64,000 nucleotides of DNA from Candidatus Leptofilum proximum (GTDB lineage Bacteria; Chloroflexota; Anaerolineae; Promineifilales; Promineifilaceae). The notes under the pieces are model-generated. The model was not told where the DNA came from and did not search any database. It worked only from the letters and a program-made list of their open reading frames with translations. The DNA lies in assembly GCA_016710325.1 (NCBI GenBank), contig JADJXK010000001.1, forward strand, positions 1,240,001 to 1,304,000, in the 5' to 3' direction. Shown in pieces: positions 23,881-32,218 of this stretch. Made by a program: the position numbers and the translations under genes. The first letter of the stretch is position 1, and every line of letters starts with the position of its first letter.

Positions 23881-24297
23881 CTACAGATCTTTCACCATGT
23901 AATACCGCGTATGTCCCGGTGGGAAATCTTTCAGCTCGCCAAAAACCTCATACCCTTGTTTTTGGTAAAATCCCGGCGCTTGAAAGCTGAAGGTGTCCAG
24001 GTGGGCGTGGGTGGCCCCGCGCTGCCGTCCTTCCTCTTCGGCCAGGGTGAGCAGGTGACGGCCGTAACCCTGACCGCGCAGCTCCTCTTTAAGCCACATC
24101 AGATCGATGTACAGCCAGTTCCAAAAAGTGGCGCCAATGACCCCGCCTACCACTTCGCCGCCTGGTGCTTTAACCACAAAGCAGAAGTTTTTGCCGTTGT
24201 CTGGGCCAGCCTGCTGTTTGTTGTATGCGCTGATGCCCCCGCCAATAATGGCCCATTCAGGATTGTCTACCGCTTCAATTTGATATGTGTCGTTCAT
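23881..24297 (-). CDS. GNAT N-acetyltransferase
   Basis: 138 residues. The core motif ELRGQGYGRHLLTLAEEEGRQRGATHAHLDTFSFQAPGFYQKQGYEVFGEL (about 72-122) is the acetyl-CoA binding helix-strand of GNATs. It is close to a small-molecule (amine or antibiotic-type) acetyltransferase in layout. GGAGG lies about ten bases before ATG 24297. First gene of a four-gene minus-strand run. Confidence 0.88.
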   Translation of the reverse strand: MNDTYQIEAVDNPEWAIIGGGISAYNKQQAGPDNGKNFCFVVKAPGGEVVGGVIGATFWNWLYIDLMWLKEELRGQGYGRHLLTLAEEEGRQRGATHAHLDTFSFQAPGFYQKQGYEVFGELKDFPPGHTRYYMVKDL

Positions 24298-24599
24298 GGC
24301 AGTTTGTCCTCCATGAATGACAGTATAAGAGTGGCGATTGGGCGTCGCAAGCGATGCGCCAGATGGTTCGATTGGTTTTGTTTATGCGTGGTCACCCTCA
24401 GGCTTTGGCAAATCGATTGGAGGGCTGTATTGCAAACACGCGGTTCAACGCATGGAGGCCCACCCTGTAAAAGTAGCCCGTCCAGCTGACCAGCCCCAAA
24501 AAGATGCCAGGTTGGGAAAGCAAGCCGGATCCAAAAGTAGAGCAGACCCAAAGAAAATTTGGTAGCATTGCGCATACTTTTTCAGCCAAGGAACTATTT
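24298..24599. other. intergenic region without supported gene
   Basis: 302 bp between divergent GNAT and GH36 genes. I see no repeat array and no ACGGCCGT. A 93-codon frame on the minus strand (24294-24575) lacks family features and is not called. Promoters for both genes should lie here. Confidence 0.5.
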
Positions 24600-26813
24600 A
24601 TGATTCACTTTAATCCCGAATCCCGTACCTTTAACTTGATTTTGCAAAGCAGCGTCTACGCCATGCAGGTGGACAATAAAGACCGCCTGGTGCACGTGGT
24701 CTGGGGGCCGCGCCCCGCAGATGGTAATGAATTGTTGTCGGGGCGGATACGGCCGTTTCCCTCCGATCACGCCTCCTTTGAGTTCCAAACCCGCCGCGAC
24801 GAACTGCTCACCTTTGGTGATACCTCTGTCCACGAAGTCACGCTCAAAGCCAGCTTTGCCACCCTGCCCGACCCGCTGCCCGACAGCGATGCGCCCCACC
24901 TACCCATCCGCGACGTGCGCCTGCGTTACATTTCGCACGAAGTAGTGACAGATGCAGAACCAGGGTTGGCCCCGGCCCACGGGCTGCCTACGGTCAACCG
25001 CGAGCCGCGCGAAACCTTGCGCATCAAGCTGGCCGATCCGGTGCAGCCGCTGACCGTCTCCCTTTGCTACCGCCTTACCCCGGCGCAAGACATCATCGAG
25101 CGCTGGCTGGAGCTGGAAAACACGGGCGAGACGCCCATCGAAATCGAGCAGCTCTTTTTTGCCACGCTGCACCTGCCCAACGGCACCACCGAGCTCACCA
25201 GCGTCTCCGGCGCGTGGGCGCAGGAGTTCCAGACGCAGCGGGAACGGCTGCCGGTGGGTCGGCGTGTGATTGAGCACCGCAGCGTGCAGACGGGCCACCT
25301 GGCCAACCCGTTTTTCCTGCTCAACCGGCCAGGGCAGGCGTGGGAAGAGCACGGCACAGTTTATTTTGGCGCGCTGGCCTACAGCGGCAGCTGGCAGCTC
25401 AGCTTCGAGCAGCTGCCCGGCACCGACGTGCGCGTGCATGGCGGTTACCATCCCTTCGATTTTGGCCTGACGCTGACCGCGGGAGCACGGCACAAAACCC
25501 CCGCGTTTGTCTACGGCGTGTGTGATGAGGGGTGGGGTGGAGCCAGCCGTCGGTTACACACCTTCACTCGCGAGCGCATCTTGCCCGTGCCCCAAAACGC
25601 GCTTGCAGAACGGCCGATTCTCTACAACTCGTGGGAAGCCACCTACTTTGGCATCACCGAGCAGAACCAGATTGAACTGGCGCGTAAGGCGGCAGCCATC
25701 GGCGTGGAGCTGTTTTGCCTGGACGATGGCTGGTTTGGCGGCCGCCGCTTTGAGGTGGCCGGGTTGGGCGACTGGACCGTCAGCCCGGACGTCTTCCCCA
25801 ACGGCCTGGAACCGCTCATCGCCGAAGTGAACCGGCTGGGCATGGCGTTTGGCCTGTGGGTGGAGCCGGAAATGGTGAATCCCGACTCGGACCTGTACCG
25901 GGCGCATCCCGACTGGGTGCTGCACTTCCCCGGACGGCCGCGCACCGAAGCGCGCTGCCAGCTCATCCTGGACTTTGGCCGGGCGGAGGTGGTTGAGACC
26001 ATCTTCAACGCGCTGGACAGCCTGCTAGCGCAGTACAACATTGCCTTTATCAAGTGGGATATGAACCGCAGCGCCAGCGAGCCGGGTTCGGTGGTAGGCA
26101 AGGCCATCTGGCAGGCGCACGTGGCGGGCGTGTATGGCATCATCGACCGGCTGCGGGCGAAGTACCCGCACCTGACCATCGAAAGCTGCTCCGGCGGCGG
26201 CGGGCGGATCGATTTGGGCATCTTGGGGCGCACCGACCAGGTGTGGACCAGCGACAACACCGACGCGCTGGACCGGGTGCGCATTCAGGAAGGGTTCAGC
26301 CTGGCTTACCCGGCGCGGGTGATGGAAGCGTGGGTGACACACGAAAAAAATCACCAAACGGGCCGCTTCCACGAGCTGGGCACCCGCTTCGACGTGGCTA
26401 TGCGCGGCGCGTTGGGCATCGGCGCCAGCCTGAACGCGCTGGACGAGGCAGAGCTGAAGGAGTACGCGGCGTACATTGCCTTTTACAAGCGAATTCGCTA
26501 CATCGTGCAGGGCGGTGACCTGTACCGGCTGGAGCGGTTGGAAGAGGCAGAAGCGTCAACCATTTTGGTCGTGCTGCCGGATGGAAGTGAAGCGGTCTAC
26601 TCGACCGTGGTGCACAGCCACAAGCTGGGGCAGTTCCGGCGTTTGGTGCCGCTGCGTGGGCTGATTCCCTCGGCCACCTACGAGGTGCTGGACCGCTTCG
26701 AGAAGGTGCGCCTGACGGCCACCGGATATGAGTTAATGGTGCAGGGAATTCCGGGGGATGAAGACGGCCGTTCCGGCCACAGCCGTACGTTACACATTAA
26801 GCGAGTTGATTGA
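24600..26813 (+). CDS. alpha-galactosidase, GH36
   Basis: 737 residues from ATG 24600 (AAGGAA six bases upstream; an earlier in-frame start is unsupported). GH36 layout: N-terminal beta-sandwich, central TIM barrel, C-terminal beta domain. The barrel has GVELFCLDDGWFGGRR, the nucleophile Asp487 in IKWDMNRSASEP and the acid/base Asp552 in TSDNTDALDRVRIQEG, with the intervening SCSGGGGRIDLG. It removes alpha-1,6-galactosyl residues (melibiose, raffinose, galactomannan side chains) with retention. No signal peptide, so it acts on imported oligosaccharides. The gene is solitary, without an adjacent transporter. Confidence 0.95.
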   Translation: MIHFNPESRTFNLILQSSVYAMQVDNKDRLVHVVWGPRPADGNELLSGRIRPFPSDHASFEFQTRRDELLTFGDTSVHEVTLKASFATLPDPLPDSDAPHLPIRDVRLRYISHEVVTDAEPGLAPAHGLPTVNREPRETLRIKLADPVQPLTVSLCYRLTPAQDIIERWLELENTGETPIEIEQLFFATLHLPNGTTELTSVSGAWAQEFQTQRERLPVGRRVIEHRSVQTGHLANPFFLLNRPGQAWEEHGTVYFGALAYSGSWQLSFEQLPGTDVRVHGGYHPFDFGLTLTAGARHKTPAFVYGVCDEGWGGASRRLHTFTRERILPVPQNALAERPILYNSWEATYFGITEQNQIELARKAAAIGVELFCLDDGWFGGRRFEVAGLGDWTVSPDVFPNGLEPLIAEVNRLGMAFGLWVEPEMVNPDSDLYRAHPDWVLHFPGRPRTEARCQLILDFGRAEVVETIFNALDSLLAQYNIAFIKWDMNRSASEPGSVVGKAIWQAHVAGVYGIIDRLRAKYPHLTIESCSGGGGRIDLGILGRTDQVWTSDNTDALDRVRIQEGFSLAYPARVMEAWVTHEKNHQTGRFHELGTRFDVAMRGALGIGASLNALDEAELKEYAAYIAFYKRIRYIVQGGDLYRLERLEEAEASTILVVLPDGSEAVYSTVVHSHKLGQFRRLVPLRGLIPSATYEVLDRFEKVRLTATGYELMVQGIPGDEDGRSGHSRTLHIKRVD

Positions 26814-26864
26814 ACTTTTCACGCAAAGGCGCAAAGAACGCTTTGAATTCTTTTTGGTGAAGAT

Positions 26865-27206
26865 TCAGTCTTGGTGGGCCAACATTTGGGAGACGGCCGT
26901 TTTCAAAGGTGGCAAATCGCGCTGAACTGTAGCCCACACTCTCGGCAGACTCACTACAAAGTAACCGTGGATTAACTTGTCACGCATACCTGTTACCGCT
27001 TGCCACGGTATCTCGGGGTAATGTTCTCGTTCTTCTCGGGGAATAAATTTGGCTGCTTCGCCAATAATCTCCAGGGCACGAATGACGGCATATACTTTTT
27101 CATCGTTGGCCTGAAAGCTGCCAAAGTCAACGCCAGACACAAAACTTTCAATCTTAGCGATGGCATCCAAAATGTCATGCAAGTAATCGCGGTAAAGCCG
27201 GGTCAT
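26865..27206 (-). CDS. hepT: HepT-like ribonuclease toxin (DUF86)
   Basis: 113 residues, helical HEPN fold. The catalytic HEPN motif Rx4HxY is RDKLIHGY (Arg75, His80, Tyr82). Its start overlaps the stop of the upstream nucleotidyltransferase by four bases (27203-27206), the standard HepT/MntA operon. In characterised pairs HepT cleaves tRNA or RNA and is neutralised by polyadenylylation of its tyrosine by MntA. Confidence 0.92.
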   Translation of the reverse strand: MTRLYRDYLHDILDAIAKIESFVSGVDFGSFQANDEKVYAVIRALEIIGEAAKFIPREEREHYPEIPWQAVTGMRDKLIHGYFVVSLPRVWATVQRDLPPLKTAVSQMLAHQD

Positions 27207-27511
27207 ACAGGCAGCGCCTCTTGCAAAACACGCTGGCCAATGCCTGGTTTGAGCGTCTCTTTTTCAACGAGATCAACTTGCACGCCAAGTAAATCGCTCA
27301 GCTTCTGTTCCAATTGGATAAATTCAATCAGGGAGAGAGTGGGATTTTCAAATGAAACCAACACGTCCAAATCGCTGATTTCATTTTGTTCTTCCCTCAC
27401 GTAAGAACCAAACAGCCACAAATCCGTGACGCCAAACTGCTGCCGTAGTTCAGGCAAAACAGTGCGAATTTGCTCAGAAAAAGCTTCGTAGGATCCTTTT
27501 GGTTCAGCCAT
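27203..27511 (-). CDS. mntA: MNT-type nucleotidyltransferase antitoxin
   Basis: 102 residues from ATG 27511; a frame reaching 27547 adds an unlikely leader. The minimal nucleotidyltransferase signature GSYVREEQNEISDLDVLV gives Gly35-Ser36 and the metal aspartates Asp47 and Asp49. Known relatives AMPylate the HepT toxin encoded immediately downstream. A stretch of folded repeat lies upstream. GGAGG is about ten bases before the start. Confidence 0.9.
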   Translation of the reverse strand: MAEPKGSYEAFSEQIRTVLPELRQQFGVTDLWLFGSYVREEQNEISDLDVLVSFENPTLSLIEFIQLEQKLSDLLGVQVDLVEKETLKPGIGQRVLQEALPV

Positions 27512-27577
27512 TGTGCAAATACCTCCAGATGGAAAATAGTATAGCATAGCTGGTTTTGTACAAGAAACGGCCGAATA

Positions 27578-27664
27578 TTTTGACGCAAAGGCGCAAAGGT
27601 TGAAAGGGTGAAAGAGAAAAACCTTCGCGCCCTCTGCTTCTTAGCGTTCTTTGCGTTAAAAAAT
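27578..27664. repeat. folded GACGCAAAGGCGC repeat array
   Basis: GACGCAAAGGCGCAAAGGTT and GAAAGGGTGAAAG are followed by the complementary CCTTCGCGCCCTCTGCTTCT and TAGCGTTCTTTGCGTTAA. Related units are at 26818-26850 (after the GH36 gene) and at 53615-53665. Confidence 0.65.
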
Positions 27665-28683
27665 TAGCTATCGACCTTACGCTTGAGATAAACCGTCACT
27701 TCGCTGCGGTTGTGGAAGAGCTGGCGGGCTCCGGCGATGGTGTAACTTTGCCGCAGGATGTTGAGGGCGTGGTCCAGAGCGGATTGGTAATTCTTTTCCG
27801 GCAGCTTGAGGGTGATGAGCGCCAGGCCGTGGGGGTAGAGATAACGGCCGTATTCCCCCATCAACCGTGCCGAGTCCCGCGCATCCAGCCGCATGTCGTT
27901 GACAATCACGTCGTAGGTGTCCGGGTCCTGCTCCAGATACTCCTCGGCGGTGAGGCGGAGGTGGCGTACGCCCTTGTCTTTTTGCAGGGAGGGATGCAGC
28001 CAGGCGGGATCAACGGCCGTTACATACTGCTCCTTCTGCCGCAAAACCCGTGTCCAGCCGCCCGGCGCGGCACCCAAATCCAGCGCCCGACCGCGCGGCG
28101 GCAGATCGATGGCAAACACTTCCAGCGCCTCCAGCAGCTTAAACTCGGCCCGGCTCACCTGCTCCGGTTCGCGGGCAAAGCGGCGCACGCCGCCCGCCCA
28201 GTCGGACAAGTTGTTGGTAGCCAGTGACAACCCCAGGTAGGCGGCCTCGCCTGCCAGGACAACGGATAAGATTTGGAACGGCCGTCGCACGTCCAGCGGC
28301 GCGCCAGAGGCGGTAGCCAGCTGGTTGCCCAACGGCTGGTTGACGTCGAACGGCTTGATGGGCAGGTCGCCCAGCACGCGCGTTTGCACGGAAAAAGGCC
28401 AGTCGGGTTCCAGCAGGTGAGTGAAGAAGGTGACGGCCGTTGCCACCACTTTCTCGACGCCCTCTGCCAGCGGCAGCACGGTTTGCACCGGGCAGATGTG
28501 CCGCACAAAGATGGGCGGCTGCTGGCGCCACTGCTCGGCCAGGGCAAAAAAATCGCCTGGAAGTTGGATGGCCCAGATGCCGGGAGCCAGGGTGTGGAGG
28601 ACACGCCCGTTCACTGCCGCAATTTCCGCCAGAGCCGCTTCAGCGAAGGCCGGATCGGCCGTAACAATCACGTCTGGGGTCAT
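27664..28683 (-). CDS. RlmM/FtsJ-like RNA 2'-O-methyltransferase
   Basis: 339 residues. An N-terminal THUMP-like region (about 1-165) is followed by a Rossmann methyltransferase: SRAEFKLLEALEVF carries the first catalytic Lys, RALDLGAAPGGWTRVL (about 205-220) is the SAM site, VIVNDMRLDARD has the catalytic Asp and ALITLKLPEKN the second Lys. This order matches RlmM, which methylates C2498 of 23S rRNA, but bacterial homologues outside proteobacteria are less studied. Its start overlaps the stop of the upstream phosphatase gene by four bases. Confidence 0.88.
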   Translation of the reverse strand: MTPDVIVTADPAFAEAALAEIAAVNGRVLHTLAPGIWAIQLPGDFFALAEQWRQQPPIFVRHICPVQTVLPLAEGVEKVVATAVTFFTHLLEPDWPFSVQTRVLGDLPIKPFDVNQPLGNQLATASGAPLDVRRPFQILSVVLAGEAAYLGLSLATNNLSDWAGGVRRFAREPEQVSRAEFKLLEALEVFAIDLPPRGRALDLGAAPGGWTRVLRQKEQYVTAVDPAWLHPSLQKDKGVRHLRLTAEEYLEQDPDTYDVIVNDMRLDARDSARLMGEYGRYLYPHGLALITLKLPEKNYQSALDHALNILRQSYTIAGARQLFHNRSEVTVYLKRKVDS

Positions 28684-29375
28684 TTGTCGGGGCGCTGGCT
28701 TTCCGGGCGGGGGCTTTCTGGGCCACGGCCGTCGGTGTGCAGCTTAATGTCTACCAGGTGCTCCACCCGGCTGTGGTAATACAGGCGCCACGTCTCGCGC
28801 AGGGGATGTTCCACGTATTCAAAGTGGGCGATGCCCGTGTTTTTGCTCCACACTTCACAGCGCCGCCAGGGACCGATGTTAAACATGTGGTCAAAGGCCA
28901 GCTCGATGACGCCGCCGTGGCAGACGGCTACAATGGTTTCCTGGCGGTGTTTTTCCAGCATTTCCTCGATAAATTTGCCGATACGCACGCGGAAATGCAT
29001 CATGGATTCGCCGTCGGGGCGATCCGGGGTAATGGTGTTAAACGGCCGTTCGCTGCCCCAAAACGAGCCGTACTCGGGTAAATCATCGCTGGGCCACGGG
29101 GTGTGGTCAAAGCGGTTGTTGCCAATTTCGCGCAGCCGGTCGTCGTTGATGATGGGGATGTTGTAGGCGGTGGCGATGGGAGCGGCCGTTTCCTGGGCAC
29201 GTTTCATGGTGCTGGCGTACAGGGCATCGATCTGCTTGATCTCCTGGGGCAGCCAGCGTCCCAGCGCCGCTGCCTGAGCCTGACCGAGCTCGGTCAGCCC
29301 TTCGTCGGTGTTACCGCCTTTCCAGTCGTGCAAATTAACATAACTTTGCCCGTGGCGGATCATATAGAGGTGCAT
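28680..29375 (-). CDS. histidine phosphatase family protein
   Basis: 231 residues. The RHG motif at 7-9 (MIRHGQSYVNLHDW) gives the phospho-accepting His8; LYASTMKRAQETAAPI holds the second active-site Arg, and VAVCHGGVIEL the second His. Substrate unknown (phosphoglycerate mutase-like superfamily). The C-terminus (GRGPESPRPESQRPDK) is low-complexity. AGGAAGG lies upstream of ATG 29375. First of a two-gene operon with the methyltransferase. Confidence 0.92.
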   Translation of the reverse strand: MHLYMIRHGQSYVNLHDWKGGNTDEGLTELGQAQAAALGRWLPQEIKQIDALYASTMKRAQETAAPIATAYNIPIINDDRLREIGNNRFDHTPWPSDDLPEYGSFWGSERPFNTITPDRPDGESMMHFRVRIGKFIEEMLEKHRQETIVAVCHGGVIELAFDHMFNIGPWRRCEVWSKNTGIAHFEYVEHPLRETWRLYYHSRVEHLVDIKLHTDGRGPESPRPESQRPDK

Positions 29376-29576
29376 AACAAAATAACCTTCCTGTATAAAT
29401 ATGGTCCTGAATTATGCCACAGGTTGGTCAAATGATGTAGGGTTGGGGGAGCGGGCGCTCAGCCAGTTGGCATGGATGAACACGCTGCCAAGTTGGTTGG
29501 GTTGGGTATAATTGCCGGAGAATTGGGTGGTGGGCAGAAAACGGCCGTTTGGCCGTGAACAAAAGAGAGCAACCAG

Positions 29577-30134
29577 ATGCGAAACAAGCCGAATGAATTT
29601 GCTAGAAGTGACGGTAACCGCCTGATCTTTCGCCAGACAGGCGGCGACACTCAAGGAAAACTGCTGGAAATGGAAGCCGTTTATCCACCGCACTCACCAA
29701 AGCCACCAGCCCATTACCATCCATACCAGGAAGAACAGTTCCAGGTGTTGGCGGGTACTTTTCATGCCCAAATTGGGGATGAAGAAAAAACGTTTGTTAC
29801 CGGTGACACCTTTTCCGTACCGGCCAACACCCATCATTGGATGCATAATGTGAGTGACACCGAAGGGCGTTTGCTCTGGCAGGTACGTCCAGCGCTGCAA
29901 ACTCAGGCCTTTTTTGAAACCATGTGGGGCCTGGCTGCCGATGGTAAGACAAACCCCCAGGGCGTCCCCAATCTGCTGCAATTAGCCGTTATTCTACGCG
30001 CCTATGCCGCCGAGTTCCGCCCTTCCAGCCCGCCTTACCTGGTTCAGCGGCTGCTGTTTGGTTTTTTGGCGCCTATTGGCCGACTTTTGGGCTACCGCGC
30101 CAGGTATGACAAATACAGTTCGAGGCAAAGTTAA
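29577..30134 (+). CDS. cupin domain protein
   Basis: 185 residues. The cupin 1 motif is PPAHYHPYQEEQFQVLAGTFHAQIG (metal His, His, Glu) and the second motif GDTFSVPANTHHWMHNV. The remaining C-terminal part is helical and hydrophobic (YLVQRLLFGFLAPIGRLLGY). Metal-binding beta-barrel of unknown substrate. The stop codon overlaps the next ATG by one base, so the pair is translationally coupled. Confidence 0.88.
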   Translation: MRNKPNEFARSDGNRLIFRQTGGDTQGKLLEMEAVYPPHSPKPPAHYHPYQEEQFQVLAGTFHAQIGDEEKTFVTGDTFSVPANTHHWMHNVSDTEGRLLWQVRPALQTQAFFETMWGLAADGKTNPQGVPNLLQLAVILRAYAAEFRPSSPPYLVQRLLFGFLAPIGRLLGYRARYDKYSSRQS

Positions 30135-30589
30135 TGGATTTTACTTCATTCCCTCCGGAATTTATCGAGCGCATGAATGATATGATGGCCAGCGGTACCC
30201 TCCAGCTGCCGCCACCGATTTTTACCGACATGGCGGGCGAATTTGTAGACATGGACCTGGACGCCAAAACGCTCACGGTGCGTTTTCCGGTGCAGGCGCG
30301 CTACCAGAATCCGATGGGTTACATGCAGGGCGGCATGATTGCCGCGGCCATCGACAATGCCATCGGGCCGCTCAGCTTCATGGTAGCCGCGCCCAACGTC
30401 ACCAAAACGATGGAAGTGACCTACCTACGCCCAATTCCGGCCAGCGTAGAGGAAATCACCGTGATGGCAGCGTTTGAATCGCAGCAGGAGCGCGAGCTCA
30501 TCTTTGTGGCCGACGTACTGCGCGGCGATGGCACCAAGTTGGCGACGGCGCGTTCGGTGAATGTGCTGCTGAAGCGGGAACGGCCGTAA
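30134..30589 (+). CDS. PaaI-type hotdog thioesterase
   Basis: 151 residues. The hotdog motif NPMGYMQGGMIAAAIDNAIGPLSFM (about 57-81) and TKTMEVTYLRPIPAS are typical of PaaI/YigI-type acyl-CoA thioesterases; Asp in AAAIDNA is the catalytic acid candidate. Probably hydrolyses acyl-CoA in the cytoplasm. It overlaps the cupin gene by one base and converges on the MFS gene with a 5-bp gap. Confidence 0.9.
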   Translation: MDFTSFPPEFIERMNDMMASGTLQLPPPIFTDMAGEFVDMDLDAKTLTVRFPVQARYQNPMGYMQGGMIAAAIDNAIGPLSFMVAAPNVTKTMEVTYLRPIPASVEEITVMAAFESQQERELIFVADVLRGDGTKLATARSVNVLLKRERP

Positions 30590-30594
30590 CCGAC

Positions 30595-31788
30595 CTACTC
30601 CCCAGCGAGGGCTACCTGCGGCGTGGTCCGGCTTTGCGCCAGCATGATGACAAAGATGAGCCCGTTGATAGCAAAGCTGCCAATGACCAGCCAGGGCATG
30701 GTGTGTGCGCCAAACCGCTCGATGGCTTGCCCCGTCACCCAGGGCAAAACAACCCCGCCAAAACTATCGCCCAAAATAATGATGCTGCTGACGGTGGCGG
30801 TCAGTTTGATCGACTGTCCCACCAGGTTGTAGCCGGTGGCCCACACGGGCGCCATGAAAAAACCTGTCGCCACGGTTGCGGCCCACAGCACGGTAAGGGA
30901 ATTTGGTGCGCTGATGGCCAGGGCCAGCGCGGCAAGCCCGCCCAAAAAGGCGACGGTTAGAATTTGCCCAGGCTTAAAACGGGCTGCCACGGGAATCGAG
31001 ATGGCCCGGCCAATGGTGAACGAGAGCCAGAAACCAGAGGTCAGGTAAGCGGCGCGCGTAGCGTCGGCCAGGTCGAGGGTGAGGGCATAGGTGTAAATCC
31101 AGTTGCCATACGTGATTTCCGAACCCACGTAGAAAAACAGAAACAGCATGGCAATGATGATCGTAGGCAGGACCTGGCGCAGCCTGGTTGGCGGCAGGTC
31201 GCTGACTTCGTTTGGGTCGAGCAGCTTGGGGCTGCCCGGCAAAAGCTGCAGGAACAGGCCAACGGGCAGGGCCAGCCCGGCCAAAGCCCAATAGGCTTGT
31301 TGATACGTGCCGCCAAGTTTGAGTACCTGGGCAAAAACGGTCGGGGCCAAAAAGGCACCCAGGCCAAAGGCAAAGTGCAGCCCGTTGACGTACGGCCCTG
31401 CTTTTTTGCCGTGGGTCCACATGAGCAACGTGTTGGCGCCGGTGTTGATGATGCCGCCGGGCAGACCGTTGATAAAAAAGATGATCAGCAGCAGGGGCAG
31501 GCTGTTGGCCAGGGGGATCAGCGCCAGCAGGGTTGCACTGACCAGTTGGGCCAATCCCAGGAGGCGGTGGCCGTTTTTGATGCGATCAAAGAGACGGCCG
31601 CTAACGGCCGTACCCAACATGCCACCCAAAGCGCCCACCAGGAAGATTGCGCCGATAGCCCCCAGCGTGCTCCCGGTTTGAGCGGCCAGCGAGGGCAGGG
31701 CGGGTCCGGTGATGCCCAGGCTAAAACCCAGGCTGATGAACAAGAGGTAATACCCGAGGGTATTGCGACGTTTTTCGTTTTCTGTCAA
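30595..31788 (-). CDS. MFS transporter
   Basis: 397 residues, about 12 hydrophobic helices, starting at TTG 31788 with AGGA seven bases upstream. After helix 2 the loop GRLFDRIKNGHR matches the MFS A-motif. PGGIINTGANTLLMW in helix 4 resembles sugar (FucP/NagP-like) or drug permeases. Substrate unknown. The neighbouring GH36 and uronate loci make a sugar possible, but this is weak inference. Confidence 0.9.
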   Translation of the reverse strand: MTENEKRRNTLGYYLLFISLGFSLGITGPALPSLAAQTGSTLGAIGAIFLVGALGGMLGTAVSGRLFDRIKNGHRLLGLAQLVSATLLALIPLANSLPLLLIIFFINGLPGGIINTGANTLLMWTHGKKAGPYVNGLHFAFGLGAFLAPTVFAQVLKLGGTYQQAYWALAGLALPVGLFLQLLPGSPKLLDPNEVSDLPPTRLRQVLPTIIIAMLFLFFYVGSEITYGNWIYTYALTLDLADATRAAYLTSGFWLSFTIGRAISIPVAARFKPGQILTVAFLGGLAALALAISAPNSLTVLWAATVATGFFMAPVWATGYNLVGQSIKLTATVSSIIILGDSFGGVVLPWVTGQAIERFGAHTMPWLVIGSFAINGLIFVIMLAQSRTTPQVALAGE

Positions 31789-31964
31789 AAGATGGTCCTT
31801 TAAACTAGAGATAAACCGCTGATTTTAGACATAGACTGGGGTGCGTGCAACGGCCGTTTTCATACCTGACTAGGGTTTGGTTAATTTATTGGCTCTCGGG
31901 AAAACACGGCTTAAAACTCCTCAAGTATAACTTGTGAAAATCCGAACAAACAGCCTCAAGGCGC

Positions 31965-31993
31965 TTGATCCGCGGAATTTTATAGGCTATTAT
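31965..31993 (+). promoter_or_regulatory. promoter-like pair upstream of EAD protein
   Basis: TTGATC (31965-31970), 17-bp spacer, TATTAT (31988-31993). It would give a leader of about 220 bases. Confidence 0.4.
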
Positions 31994-32097
31994 TCACCTT
32001 AATCGCGAAGCCCAACTTGCCCCGGGTGTCTTCGAGTAATGTAGTGCTAACCCCTGCTTTATGGCCCTTAAACAGCCATAACGGCTCCTCAGGAATT

Positions 32098-32165
32098 CAG
32101 GGGGTTGACAAGCCGTGAAACGTCACCAGAGAAGCACCACGTTTCACGTTTCACGCCAAGCCCCG
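32098..32165. repeat. folded GTGAAAC near-heptad repeat, copy D, with conserved flank
   Basis: CAGGGGGTTGACAAGCCGTG then AAACGTCACC; the right side is CCACGTTTCACGTTTCACGC then CAAGCC. The left flank is shared almost exactly with copy F at 43698 and, inverted, with copies G and I. Confidence 0.9.
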
Positions 32166-32218
32166 CCAACTCCCCAAGAGCCAATCAGTTTGTCTGAACA
32201 GTTTGATTGGTTAAACGT

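Larger units (their letters stand above)
31789..32218. other. 430-bp intergenic region with promoter and repeat
   Basis: No gene-like frame. It holds one ACGGCCGT, a promoter-like pair at 31965-31993 and repeat copy D at 32098-32165. CCAATCA (32183-32189) and TGATTGG (32204-32210) form a short inverted repeat just before the next start. Confidence 0.55.

Noticed and set aside
24294..24575. 93-codon minus-strand frame between the GNAT and GH36 genes
   Set aside because: Overlaps the GNAT start region, no recognisable domain, and Cys/Pro-rich composition.
30595..31788. MFS transporter as part of the uronate locus
   Set aside because: It is separated by 5 kb and two genes, lacks the operator, and the locus already has an ABC importer.
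31789..32218. Possible riboswitch in the long leader of the EAD-type gene
   Set aside because: Only the heptad hairpin and a short inverted repeat are seen; no known aptamer core recognised.
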